Origin: Hibiscus mutabilis
Lineage: Eukaryota; Streptophyta; Magnoliopsida; Malvales; Malvaceae
Length of the DNA: 64,000 bases
NCBI GenBank assembly: GCA_019671005.1
Contig: CM033745.1
Location: forward strand, 31,337,526 to 31,401,525
Direction of reading: 5' to 3'
Shown here piece after piece: positions 47,143-60,431 of the stretch. A program made the translations under genes and the position numbers. The notes beneath the pieces were generated by a model. The model was not told the DNA's origin. It was given only the letters and a program-made list of their open reading frames with translations, and made no database searches. How positions within the stretch are numbered: position 1 is the stretch's first letter; each line of letters starts with the position of its first letter.

Positions 47143-49023
47143 TGTAACACCCTCAACCCGGATTGGGAGAAAACTGGAATTAAAGGTATTACCAAGAACA
47201 AAATTGAGTACTTAAATGACCAAATTATGAAATTTGGTCCAGCTTCAGAAAATACTTGTCAAAAATCAGGGTAAATTAAAATTTTTTTAAGAAAAGATTT
47301 CATATTAAAGCAAACCATTCACAAAGTATACATAACACACCAATTGATAGATTTATATCATGATCCTTGTCATCCATATTCTTCATCTCACTAAGCATAA
47401 CCCAAATATTTTCCTATTAAGATATGAGATTTCCTTGATTCGTGTACAATATTAATCTTTACCCGAGTATAAGCCCGTATCATCCATTATATTAAATCTT
47501 ATCTATTTATAGATGAGAACACACGCAGGTCAACAGAAATCCATGCTTTAAGATCTTTTTGTCATGTCAAATTATTTCAAAACAAAAGCTATCATCCAAG
47601 GATTCCAACAAGGACATACATACTATTGCTATCCTGCATTCTTGTCTACAAGCATTCAGGATTATGCTCACATGACTTAACTTGCAAGTAGTTATTTGAA
47701 AAACTTAAAATTTGTTATCTAATTATATCATCAATCTTCGCGTATCATAATCAAATGATTGATTCTAGCAACAAGTGCTTGTATGACAAACTTAACTATA
47801 CTTAATCACCAACAATTTAATCAATGTTCACACTAAACTCAACTGAGTCAATTAGCATTCAAGAGACGCATTTGATCATTTACAAAGAACACGATAGTAC
47901 ATTCTAATACTAGAATCAGAGTAGCCTTAAGCATAAACCATCTATATTTAGCTATGCACAACAATCATGGCACAACCTTGCACTTGATCGTTATCATGTT
48001 ACCAACTTCTTATTCTATCCACATACCAATTATACGACATGTTCTTCCTTTTTATGAATTGACACATATTAAGAAATAGTTATTTATTTCTCCATATTCA
48101 CTTATAATACCTAAACAACTTAACAACCTAAGGCGCATATAAATTCCTTAAGCAACCATACAAACACACATTCAACATAGCATATAGAGCAAACATCAAC
48201 CATGAAATAATTAGAGCCCTTTACAACACTTGATTAATGAATAAAATTATACTCTTAAATATACCCAAAAGTGAATCAATATGTACTATGCAATTAGAAT
48301 ACTATGTGCCACCATCTAGGAGCTCTAAATACCCTAATTTATATTCTACTTGGATCCCTACGATCACGTCAAAAGCTCAAGAGAAATCCATAAGCACATT
48401 TACCCTGAAATGTAATGAGAGAATAGAGTACACAATTAAATTGCTTAGTGAGGTAATTCATTTAAACAAGACATGAATCAAACCTCTATTCTCTCTGACA
48501 GACAATAGATTTAGGTGATTTTAAACTTATCTAGACATAACCCTTTTTACAAACCATAGGGTTTGTACAACCCAAACTTACCGTGAATTAGTTTAAAGTG
48601 TCATAACACATTAATCGACTACAAGTTATTATAGCCGCAAGCTTCCTAATATAGCCCCAATCCTTATTCCAATTATGCTCAAATTTTATTTAAACAATGG
48701 TTACTTATCATGTAAGATTTCTTCGACTTATTCAATTAGCTCATAGAATTATTGTCCTTTCCTAATCAAGGCACCTTTAATCATATATACTTGTTGCACA
48801 AGTTATTCTAATTCTGTCATACATGTCCCCTGAGACATCAAATATATCGTAAACATGGCATATTTAAAATCCCCTATCCGACATTATCTTTATATTCTCC
48901 ATTAGGCCCATACTCCTATCTACATGTTTTATAGGTTCCAATCGTATATTCAATCTAATTCGAGACTGTGATTTAAATATGTACATACATTTATATAAAG
49001 CAAGACATACTCATTTACATGAA

Positions 49024-49295
49024 CACACAATCAAAAGATTTAATCAGTCCTTAAAGACTTAATTTCTAGCGAAACAATTCCTTTTTCATGCATACACAAT
49101 TACAAGATTAAATCAGTCCATAAAGACTTAATTTCCAGCAAAATAGTCCCTTTTTCATGCATACACAATTACAAGATTAAATCAGTCCATAAAGACTTAA
49201 TTTTTAGCAAAACAATCCCTTTTTCATGCATGCACAATTACAAGATTAAATCAGTCCATAAAGACTTAATTTCCAGCAAAACAGTTTCTTTAAGA
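49024..49295. repeat. 69-bp tandem repeat, four units
   Basis: Units start at 49024, 49093, 49162 and 49231. They share the core AGATTAAATCAGTCCATAAA with few differences between units; the first is the most diverged. They lie inside solo LTR S. Confidence 0.92.
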
Positions 49296-51352
49296 ACATA
49301 TATTTACTCAATATAATCTTTAGGCTTATTAATATAAACGTGTACCCTCAAAATAGTCTATCTTGTATTAAGATATCTTCAAGACAACCTCTTACTCAAA
49401 CATGTTTACCATTCTAATTAAAATCGCTCTTTAATTAAACATAACATACAAAACATGTGAGATTGTTCCATGAGTGGTCATGATAAACCCAAACTAAAAC
49501 AAGGTACTATTTACTTGAAGTAATCCCATTCAACTAGGACAAACCAAGAAACATATATTTTAATCCACATCAGTATAAGCATTCAACCGATCACATTAGT
49601 ACATGAAAGCTTCCAACCTAACATATAATTTCACCAAGGAGGCATTCAAGTTATTTTAGAATTAGATTGCTTGTTAAGCAAACTTTCTCAATCCTTCATA
49701 AACCTAGTTATAAATCTATTATTTAACAACAATTATTTTGAACACAATGTGTACAAACAAACATTTTATCAAGGCTTGCACCCTGAAACAAGAAGATATA
49801 CAAGAATTATACATATATAATCCAAATCAATTCTCACTATTTCGTATCATAACATATTAGAATTTAAGCATGATTTGCTTACCAAATACCATTAAACGTA
49901 CTATCTCATGCATATTTTCATATCAATGTTATCGAAGCATAGTTATCACACACACCACTTACTTTCCCTACAAGTTATCTAAATAGTTCATTTAACATGT
50001 ATAATCGATCATTCAAGTCTTTCAAGCATCTTTATTTACATTCAAGGTATATATCCCAAATAAGAAAATGTTTAAGTTTCATTAGAATCACATTAATTTT
50101 GAGCTATTTATCACTTCCTTCCATCACTTTGATTTATAGTCACAAGATTTCTTCTAGTACAGCCTTGAGAATCGACTTCAGCCTAGGTACTGGAATCCCT
50201 AACCAACTGTCGCCCATGTAATGGTACTCGCAGTACCGGTCAATCCCTCCTACTGTTGCCAAGTGACCACAAACACTTCCCTCCTACTGTCGCCAAATAG
50301 GGACCACTGTCCTGGACCGTAGTTCATCCCGACACTGAGCTCTATGGACTCTATGACATGGCAACTATACCTAAGACTGACTCGAAACTAAGGCTTTAAC
50401 ATTTTATCATTCCATACATAAACATAATGAGCATAGCTCCACTGATATATCCCTTCAAGGATTTCATTCTCTTTCCAATTAAGGAATTCATACATTCATG
50501 ACCACCACATGTGATTTTTTCATGCCTCATATCACTTATTCAAAAGGCTTTATAGCCCAAATCATTTTCAATAATCATCATACGTAACTCTCTCGTAATC
50601 AAGTCATCATTTTAACAAAAAGGAAAGAATGATCATGAATTATAATTCCACTCACAAAACAAACATTTTACTCCTTATGAAGCTTTCTAATTTAATGAGT
50701 ATATTGTAGTATATCAAGCATACTGAACCTTAATTACGATATCAGGCACATTAGCTTACTTTCCATCTTTTACAAGATTGAGTATAAATTCCATCACGTA
50801 ATCAATAGAACATATTTTGAATCGTAACGTAGATGAATAGTAATTTCCTTTACTTACATAAGTAATTTTGTGATCTTCCATGTTAACCATATTTAATCAC
50901 GTAAACACACAGAATAATTTCAAAGTCTGACGAAGGTTACTATCAAGCTTGTAGCATTCAAACTAGCATACAATTCATACTAACTTAATCATATCCAACC
51001 AAGTGTTGTACTTGTAATAGAGTACATACCTTGTAGTCCAAGCTTTTAGAAGCACAATTATGATTTAACTAGGTGAACGACAACATAAGAAAAACCATTA
51101 AAGACATGCTCGGGATAGTTCCTATCAAACCCGAGACTTTAAATTACACTCACCTCATATCCCGAAGTTACGGGATACTCGAATCCTTAACCAAACTTGT
51201 TACTTATCCAATTCCTTCCTAGCTTCTTCTTGATCTAAACATAGCAAGAGTACAATTATCTATTAAAACAATCCTTGACACTAGTATTTACTCACAACAC
51301 AACTCAATTATTCAAGTGATTACATAGATCTGTTTCGAACCAGTCCAAATTA

Positions 51353-51355
<3 letters not shown>

Positions 51356-51383
<28 letters not shown>

Positions 51384-51413
51384 CAAAACAATATATATAT
51401 ATATATATATATA
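51356..51413. repeat. (AT)n microsatellite pair
   Basis: Two AT-dinucleotide runs are separated by TCAAAACA. They lie in solo LTR S. Confidence 0.95.
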
Positions 51414-51907
51414 TAAAAAACAACCCAATCGTAATTATTTTCCACATATATATCAATAAAACAAATCACCAATGTCTATAATAGAACAAAATAGTCTTAA
51501 ACATGCCTATTTTCACGTATTGTCTCATAAAACATTCCACTAACTTTTGTATTAATGTAGATCAGTTCTTGTATTAATACATATAACTAATAACACCAAA
51601 ACAACCCCTTACAAGCTTATATATACATATATTCGAAACAGTTTCCAAGCTTTCATGTATACACCAAACAGTTTTATTTTTTCAGGTTCACATTTTTACA
51701 TACCAAAACAGTCCATCAATTTCTACAAAATGCAAAACAAGGCAACACTCAAGTTTATATTTTTATATGTATCAAAATAGTATACTATGTGGTTTTACCA
51801 GCCTCATTTATATACGAAATAGTCCTTCCCTGTTTCCAGTATTCTAAAATAGCCTATTAAAATCTAAAAGTCTTCACAATAGTCCCCCAAACTATAGAAT
51901 CATACCA

Positions 51908-54900
51908 TGTAACACCCCCTTCCCCTATCCGTACACCGGATATGAGTTGGAAATGCTATGACTTCTTTATTCAAAGATCAGGGTAATTTAAAATTTTCAG
52001 AAAACTTTCCGATGGTCACCCATCCTAAAATTTCTCTAGCCCAAGCACGCTTAACTTTACTTAAAATCGATATAAATTATTTATTCAAGTTCTAATCATG
52101 AATCAATTATCTTAAAACCCATAAAACCTTTAAATGCCAATCTCAACTCGAATAAGTTTAGCAAGCATACATGCCACTATAAAAATCAACCTCAATTAGG
52201 ATGTCATTACTCTAATTACCTCTTGAGCTTTCCAATATTGATGCAATTCTTTTCTCCCTCTCATCTTGATTTACCTACGTGTGTACAATCAAACACACGC
52301 TAAGTACGAACTTAGTGAGGCAATAAAGGAAATTAATAACAATAATTTAAACTTTATTCAAGTTCATGGCTACGTTTATATAGCATGATATATGTCAATT
52401 TCATAAGATTTTCATGTATGCTTGGTTATCATAATATGCCTTATATGCATCATGATCACTATATAAATATTACCATCATACCAATCATGTATCAACATAA
52501 TATAAACCGGATATAAATTTCTTACCGATATACTTGCCATTTGCCCTGAGTGTTCATATAAATATGTCCCGAGAGTTCATATACTCTCTAACCTGTTTAC
52601 CATTTATTATCCCTTTATTTATAGACCAATTATCAATGATTTCCCGGTTTCCTAATTTCATAGCCCAAATATAACCTTGAGGACCCTGGGTACGTGAGTC
52701 AAATATGTACCGAAGTGCTAACCCGCACGTTTATAAGGTCGTGCTAACCATTATCCCGCATGTTTATAAGGCCGTGCTAGCCATTATCCTTCACGTTTAT
52801 AAGGTCGTGCTAACCATTATCCCACACGTTTATAAGGCCGCGCTAACCATTATCCTGCACGTTTATAAGGTCGTGCTAACCATTATCCTGCATGTTTATA
52901 AGACTGTGCTTACCATACACTAAGTATACTTTTAACACTATAGTGTTATCTCGAATTCCCGATTATGCCGCGTGCTGCTGGAATCTATGGCATGCCAACT
53001 ATACCCTGTCACTCAATGACTCATTTGGGCAAAATTCACGAATTTATTCCATCCATGGCAATGTATATCAATATAATTTAATATTGGGCAGTTCATACCC
53101 GAAATAACATTCATAGCATACCATCACCAATAACTAGTGATTAATGCATTTTTTTCAACCATTGACATATTTAAAATATGTCAAATATATGATCAATGAC
53201 ATAAATATCATGGCAAAATATAAATCATGTAGACTTATCGCAGGTCTTACCCATGATGTATAAAACAACCATGTATCATGTTATGTATGCATTCCACCCA
53301 CCTGTGTCATTTATTAGCATGCCTCACTAAATTCTACTCGATCCTTTCCTTTATAGAACCTCGAACTTTCTTTGATTCGGCCTTGACTTCATTATTCACA
53401 TGAATAAGATAAAATATTTGTTAGATTCAAATCTAACAATACCTTAACCATGTGGTCTAATTTAATTATTCGAATATAAAATTTTCAATTATTTTTCCTT
53501 TCTTCCTTGTATTTTTCACAAACTCATTATGGTCCCTAGTGACCAATTTGAACTTCTAATAATTCTTCCGAGCTTGCTAACTCACATTTAAATACCAAAT
53601 GTTTCAAATTCTATTTTCTGACAGCTTGTGCTACCTTTAAAGATTTACTTACACCGGGCAGAATACATACCAGATCTTAATTTCCTTTATACTGGGAAAA
53701 CTATATTCGATAACGGCTCTAACGGTATAAGCCACATAAATTAATAAAATCTACAAAAATTATGAAAATTCGTCAAACTCCCGTCACAGACAAAAACTGC
53801 TCTGTAAATTTTCTGACCTTCAGTCGATTAAAAATTCATATCTTTTGACTCGGAAGTCGAAATCAGTTTCCGTTTGTTGGATACAAAATTAGACAAACAC
53901 ATCTTTACAACGATATAAAATTTATCATCTAACCATTTTTGTAGAATTTATGGTGAATTTTCAAATTCACTGCCAAAATTCAATCTTCATCATAGCCTTC
54001 CATAATCAACTTCTAATTTATACTAGCTTCTTCTTATTTTTCTACTTATCAATTTAGTCCCATCACTTGTTTCAAAACATCAATTATCATCTTCTTCTTC
54101 AAACAATTATTCAAATAATTCCCTCTAATTTTCTTTCTTTGCCCAAAATAGTCACTAAAATGCAAAGGTAAAGATTTAAACTTCTTAACTTTGCAATTTA
54201 GTCCTCAAATCAACACTACTACCTTAATTCTATTATTTTAACCAAAAATCAGATTTAGTCCCCATCCAAGAATTCATTGCCTATTTGGTCACTTGATTTT
54301 GACAATTTGTCAAAATGGTCCCTAATTCAATTCAACATCGGTTTAGCATTCTAACATCAATTTCACATCTCCAACATCATTAATAACACAAATACACTCC
54401 AAATTCTAAAAATTCAGATTTGGTCCTTCAACTTTTCAAGTTGCCAAAATTGTAACTTAGGGTTTTGCTTCCAAACAACAATTCAAGCTTACTAGATCAT
54501 TATTTCAAAATCACAAACCCTAAATTAAACTTAAATCCATAAACCCTAATCATCTTCATAATAATCAAAACATGTAAAACTTAAATCCCAACTCAATATC
54601 ATGATTTTAACATCATACTAGTTTGATTTCAATTTGAATTCAATCATGGAATCATAGAATCTCAAAAGCCCCAATTTGATCCATAAACCCTAATTTCTTT
54701 CTCATGTAAATTCTCATCAATCAAGCATGGATTCCATGAATTATTGATATCAAAAGATAGAGCTTGAAGAGTAGAACAACTTTGTAGTTGAACAGATTAC
54801 CTGAAAATCGAGTTTCGGGGCTTGAATCGAGCTTGAAAATTTTTTTCTCTTTCTTTTCCTAGCCCTCACGTTTTTGGCTGGAAAAGAATGTTCATCTTTT

Positions 54901-55874
54901 CACCATTATTTTACACACATATCTATTAAATGAATATTAAATTCATTTAATAGTGAAATTACAATTTTGCCCTTTTTATCCAATGGTTGAGATTGATTTT
55001 ATCATCAATCAAGGGCCAATATTTAATCTTCCATTTTCTCTTTCCAAAATTGCCCTGATAACTTTTTAAATATTTCAAAAATGCCATTGGGGCCAAATGA
55101 CCAATTTGCCCTCCAACTAGTTTTTATTTACTAGTTTGCCATTCTTGTAAAAATTCAACTAAATCTAGTTGTAATCCTACCAAATACAATAAAATATTCA
55201 TAAAATAAGATTTTATGAATTTTTCCATGTCTTTTGAATCAGTCTCCAAAATTTCCATTCGATCCAATATACCGATAAATAATCCTTTACTCAGAAATAA
55301 ACTATAGGATTCATCTTGAATCAAACTAAAAATATTTCCAACACATGGAAATGACTTTTATAACCTTTTTCTATCATATGGCAAAATTTCATAATTTTCT
55401 AGTTCGATACGGGTATCCGAATTCCTCTAAAACTTTAAATGCGATTTTCCCAATAATCGAAATATCAGATCGAACCAATAATTCCGCATTTGATTCACAT
55501 GCTTAGGTGATCTGTTTATTTATGAAATAAAAACCCTTAACTTTTGGGAAATTACAACTTTAGTCCCCAAACTTTTCCAAAGTTTATACTTTAACCATAA
55601 AATTTCCAAAGTTTACATTTTGGTCAATACCTCTTTAAACTTCAATTCCCATTCCAATTTTCCTTGGAATTCAACCAAACTTTAAGAATACCTTATTAAA
55701 TTCACTATATATCACATGAGACCTTTAAACCTTAGAAATTTCCTTTCCAAAACCTATAATTAAAGAAATCCCAACTTTCGCATTTTTGTCATTTTAGTCA
55801 CTAAGTTAGCTTTTAAGCTATTATCTTAGTACTAAATGACCCTTAATCAACTTAGTAAATTTTGGGGTATTACA
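51908..55874 (-). repeat. E5 3' LTR (full length)
   Basis: This 3967-bp LTR has plus-strand ends TGTAACACC and GGTATTACA. Compared with the right LTR it holds an extra 2.4 kb (about 52693-55079), including the 33-bp tandem array. On the minus strand a TTTTCAGGTAATCTG stretch near 54790-54805 could be a splice donor context. Confidence 0.92.
52724..52917. repeat. 33-bp tandem repeat, six units
   Basis: Units start at 52724, 52757, 52790, 52823, 52856 and 52889, with core CACGTTTATAAGGTCGTGCT. The last unit is degenerate. Because 33 is a multiple of three, the array gives a repetitive open frame that is not a gene. It is absent from the other LTR of E5. Confidence 0.95.
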
Positions 55875-55890
55875 ATTCTCTCCCCCTTAA
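55875..55890 (-). other. E5 polypurine tract
   Basis: The minus strand reads TTAAGGGGGAGAGAAT directly before the LTR. It follows GAGGATGAATTTTC, a context typical of Tekay-type chromoviruses. Confidence 0.88.
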
Positions 55891-56720
55891 GAAAATTCAT
55901 CCTCAAATTTTCAAAACGTACTTGCTTTAAACAAGTGCGAATACTGCTTTTCCATTACATCATTTGCTTCCCATGTTGCTTTTTCCACTTGGTGATTGCG
56001 CCAAATGACTTTCACCAATGGTATTTATGTGTTACTTATTTCTTTGACTTACAACTCAACATACTTACTCATCTAATAATCCATTATAGCTGGTATAAAG
56101 TGAGCAGATTTAGTTAACCTATCCACAATTACCCAGATAAAATCTTTCTTACTGGAAGTTAATGGCAATCTTATCACAAAATCCATTGTAACTCAATCCT
56201 ATTTCCACTACGGAATAGAAATAGATTGCAATTTCCCTGATGGTACTTGATGTTCAGCTTTCACCTGTTGACAAGTCAAGCACTTAGCAACAAACTCTCA
56301 TATCATTCTTTTTCATACCAGGTCACCAATATCGACCTTTCAAATCTTGATACTTTTTTTTGGATGCATAGTCAAGGGACTATAGTGTGCCTTAATAACC
56401 AAATCATGTTTCAACTCAGCATCTTTAGGAATATACACTTTATCTTTATAGTAAAGACATCCATCGGGTTTAATCTCAAAATCTTTAATTTCACCCGATT
56501 CCATTTGCTTTATCTTGGTTATGCAATCTTCATCTCGTTGTTGACTTTCTTTAATCCGATCTAATAATGATGATCTCAATTACAACTCTACCAATAACGA
56601 ACCATTTGATTTTCCCTTTAACTGAGCATTTAAAGCTCGTAATGTAGCGAATGTTTTCTGACTCAAAGCATATGCTACAACCTTTGCTCGACCTGGGTGG
56701 TAATCAATATAAATCCATTA
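55890..56720 (-). pseudogene. E5 pol remnant: RNase H end, integrase, pol C-terminus
   Basis: Read right to left. RNase H ends at about 56600-56720 with IDYHPGRAKVVAYALSQK (usual VVADALSRK; the Asp is Tyr here). The integrase zinc-binding part at 56340-56579 is open for 79 codons (LLDRIKESQQRDEDC, HYSPLTMHPKKS). Next are CLTCQQVKAEHQVPSGKLQ and the core start DFVIRLPLTSSKKDFIWVIV with DRLTKSAHFIPA (about 56095-56290). The core then jumps to the pol C-terminus, IPLVKVIWRNHQVEKATWEA (about 55930-56030). Most of the catalytic core is therefore deleted. Confidence 0.87.
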
Positions 56721-58001
56721 TTGGATTAAATCCAATCTTAAACTTAGTCTCTCGATTAAGCATCAAGTCTGACTGCTCCTCTTAGGCAACCCATTTAAAA
56801 TTTCCAAACAATAGGAATACTCTCCAAACCTATCCTTGATACTCGATATCCATAGCATAAGTTAAATCATTTTCATATTGATAACAAATTCCAATAAAAC
56901 TCTGCATGCTCATGCATGCCAATTATCACAACACTCACATGATTGGTTTTATAGTTTTCTTGAATCTCCAACATTAATTATAAATGTAGAGAGTTCCTAA
57001 TTTTCCTTGTCTCAATCTTTTTACGGAACTATGTAATAAATTCAGCTTGGCATATTGCCAGAAATCCTCACCACTTTTTTAAAGGTGGTTATCTCAATTT
57101 ACTATTCCTCTTCACAAGCTATGACCTCTATTTAGATATTTTCTTATTCTGAATCCTTTCCATTGCATCCATCATAATTTACTGGTTCGTAAATATTTTT
57201 TTAAATACATAGGGCAGTCAGTACTTCTTTATACCTGACCTCTAGCCCTCTATGAACTGTCACAACAGACTCTCTTTTTGTCTGTAGAAAATAGTTTAAA
57301 AGCAAATTAGCTCAGTTTTTTAACTTGCACTCATACCCGTAAATAATCCAATTGCTTAAATTAAGATGCAAGAACTCCATTGTATATCTAGGATAAACTT
57401 TGTTAAGAACACTCAAAGAAAGAACTCTAGCTAACCAACTTTTGAGTATGTACCGTAACATTACTTTATCAAATAAGGGTCTAATCCTTTCAGACAAGAT
57501 ACTACTTTATTTTTAGTCTCCTCTGATCATCAATACAGAGTTCCTTCAACCTAACCTTTATATCCTTAGACCATAGATTAGCAATCATAGAATCTCCATC
57601 AATATCTTTATGAAAATCTAGTATGCCAGAACTCTTAATTCTCTTGCAATCAGTGCCTAAGCAAGCTGGTTCAAAATCGAATCTAATGTCTGGAAGAAAA
57701 GCTCTTAATCCGAAACATGCATATCATGTTACCCTGGTGCCTCTGCACCATGCTAAGCTGAGGGTAGAACATTATCATTAACTTTATCACTCTCATGAAT
57801 CTCTTGTTGATTCACTTGCCTAAACACCTGACACAAATCTTTTCTCATACATTGGAATTTAACATTATGATCATAATGAAGTAAGCAATCACATCCATTC
57901 CAACAAGTAAAATCATTAGTAATTCTGACATCCTAGTGGCATGTATACACTTTTGACCTTTACCAGACTTCGTTTAATCTCCAGAACCGGCTAAAAATGT
58001 A
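56721..58001 (-). other. E5 decayed interior
   Basis: About 1.3 kb lies between the PBS and the RNase H remnant. It should hold gag, protease and RT, which normally take over 3 kb, so it is both deleted and decayed. I could not identify any domain with confidence. The open frame at 57312-57497 is unrecognised. Confidence 0.5.
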
Positions 58002-58013
58002 GCTCTGATACCA
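58002..58013 (-). other. E5 primer-binding site (iMet type)
   Basis: The minus strand reads TGGTATCAGAGC, a perfect match to the plant initiator-Met PBS. It lies five bases from the LTR at 58019. Confidence 0.92.
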
Positions 58014-58018
58014 ATAAA

Positions 58019-59646
58019 TGTAACACCACCTTCCCATATCCGTACACCGGATATGAGTGGGAAATGCTATGACTTCTTTATTCAAAGATCATGGTAATTT
58101 AAAATTTTCAGAAAACTTCCCGATGGTCACCCATCCTAAAATTTCTCTAGCCCAAGCATGCTTAACTTTACTTAAAATCAACATAAATTATTTATTCAAG
58201 TTCTAATCATGAATCAATTATCTTAAAACCCATAACAACTTTAAAGGCCAATCTCAATTCGAATAAGTTTAGCAAGCATACATGCCACTACAAAAATCAA
58301 CCTTAATTAGGATGTCATTACTGTGATTACCTGTTGAGCTTTCCAATATTGATGCAATTCTTTTCTCCCTCTGATCTTGATTTACCCACGTGTGTATAAT
58401 CAAACACACGTTAAGTACGAACTTAGTGAGGTAATAAAGGAAATTAATAACAATAATTTAAACTTTATTCAAGTTCATGGCTACGTTTATATAGCATGAT
58501 ATATGTCAATGTCATAAGATTTTCAAGTATGCCCGGTTATCATAATATGCCTTATATGCATCATAATCACTATATAAATATTACCATCATACCAATCATG
58601 TGTGAACATAATATAAACCGGATATAAATTTCTTACCGATATACTTGCCATTTGCCCTGAGTGTTCATATAAATATGTCCCGAGAGTTCATATACTCTCT
58701 AACCTGTTTACCATTTATTATCCCTTTATTTATAGCCCGATTATCAATGATTTCCCGGTTTCCCAATTTCATAGCACAAATATAACCTTGAGGACCCTTT
58801 ATTTATAGCCCGATTATCAATGATTTCCCGGTTTCCCAATTTCATAGCCCAAATGCCATTGGGGCAAAATGACCAATTAGCCCTCCAACTAGTTTTTATT
58901 TACTAGTTTGCCATTATTGTAAAAATTCAACTAAATCTAGTTGGAATCCAACCAAATACAATAAAATATTTGTAAAATAATATTTTATGAATTTTTCCAT
59001 GTCTTTTGAATCAGTCTCCAAAATTTCCATTCGATCCAATATACCGATAAATAATCCTTTACTCAGAAATAAACTGTAGGATTCATCTTGAATCAAACTA
59101 AAAATATTTCCAACACTTGGAAATGACTTTTATAACCTTTTTCTATCATATGGAAAAATTTCATAATTTTCTAGTTCGATCCGGGTATCCGAATTCCACT
59201 AAAACTTTAAATGCGATTTTCCCAATAATCGAAATATCAGATCGAACCAATAATTCCGCATTTGATTCACATGCTTAGGTGATCTGTTTATTTATGAAAT
59301 AAAAACCCTTAAATTTTGGGAAATTACAACTTTAGTCCCTAAACTTTTCCAAAATTTAAACGTTAGCCATAAAATTTCCAAAATTTACATTTTGGTCACT
59401 ACCTCTTTAAACTTCAATTTCCATTCCAATTTTCCTTGGAATTCAACCAAACTTTAAGAATACCTTATTCAATTCACTATCTATCACATGAGACCTTTAA
59501 ACCTTAGAAATTTCCTTTCCAAAACCCATAATTAAAGAAATCCCAAGTTTCGTATTTTTGTCATTTTAGTCACTAAGTTAGCTTTTAAGATATTATCTTA
59601 GTACTAAATGACCCTTAATCAACTTAGTAAATTTTGGGGTATTACA
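58019..59646 (-). repeat. E5 5' LTR (internally deleted)
   Basis: This LTR is 1628 bp against 3967 bp for its partner. The ends are intact. At 58722-58781 and 58795-58854 a 60-bp segment is duplicated, and directly after the second copy the sequence jumps to the equivalent of 55080. The 33-bp array and the likely promoter part are missing. Confidence 0.92.
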
Positions 59647-60431
59647 TACCAATACAACCATTAATCTATTTATACCAATCAAACTGGTCACTAATCAATC
59701 CCAACAAAAATTATCTAATCACAATGTTTTAGCTTATTGTTCAACCAAACCCAATTCTATTATAAATTTTATATTAATCAAAACATCACTTTCCTTATCT
59801 TGTAAATCTTTAAAATGCACAACAATTCATTCTTTGTAATGTTTGAATGGTTCAAGTAAACTATCAATGGCCTTTAACAACATTACCATGCCTCAACACT
59901 CAAAAAACCATAATTTTCACAACCATGCATTTTAATTTCTTTAATCTTCCTATGAACACTATAATCTAAGATAATCAATCACTCATTTACTCAATTTGAA
60001 AATAAAAGGGAGAGTGTGATCACATTCCTCTCTAGCTTAGTCGAATAACCACAAGAAATTAGTATGGATGAAGCCATTTTTCTATTGCAAACTTTCTTTC
60101 TCTAACTATTTTGGGTGTTTCGGTTCTCTCTCCCATTTCGGAATGAATATGATGAAACTCATGGCCATATAATCCCAAGTGTTGTGACTCCCTACACTTT
60201 GCTCACTCATGAGCTTGACAACTGTAGGGGTCCCTAACAAACATTATGTTTTGCATACAAGCTCCAAATTTTGGTGTCTTTCGATATTAATCCCATTAAA
60301 AAAATCAAGTTCTTAATTGTTTCAAAAGGGTCCTAAGACACCCAATTAATAAAATAAGTGGAAGTTATATAGCAAGTTAATTAATGATCAAAACATATAT
60401 TTATTCCTACGCTGTTATTTAGAATGTTACA

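Larger units (their letters stand above)
51908..59646 (-). mobile_element. Tekay-like chromovirus E5, internally deleted
   Basis: Perfect five-base target-site duplications TACCA flank it (51903-51907 and 59647-59651). It reads right to left: 5' LTR (58019-59646), PBS, decayed interior, RNase H end, integrase remnants, PPT, 3' LTR (51908-55874). The interior is only 2.1 kb, so most of gag, protease and RT is gone. The pol end with WRNHQVEKATWEAND and the PPT context place it in the Tekay/Del group. Confidence 0.94.
47143..60431 (-). mobile_element. Solo LTR S (gypsy), split by E5
   Basis: Plus-strand ends are TGTAACACC (47143) and TGTTACA (60431). Flanking five-base sequences are TGAAC (47138-47142) and CGAAC (60432-60436), one mismatch. 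Without E5 it is about 5.5 kb, with no PBS, PPT or internal domain, so it is a solo LTR. Minus orientation is set by the module TTGGCGACAGTAGGAGGGA (minus strand, 50278-50296; a variant at 50244-50262), which E4 has on the plus strand. The region 47143-51907 contains no credible gene. Confidence 0.78.

Noticed and set aside
49024..49295. CRISPR-like array
   Set aside because: The units are contiguous 69-bp tandem repeats without unique spacers, in a plant LTR.
52705..52923. 72-codon repetitive peptide as a possible secreted or membrane repeat protein
   Set aside because: It is the translation of the 33-bp tandem array inside an LTR; the frame is open only because 33 is divisible by three.
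56247..56564. 105-codon plus-strand frame
   Set aside because: It is antisense to the E5 integrase zinc-binding domain.
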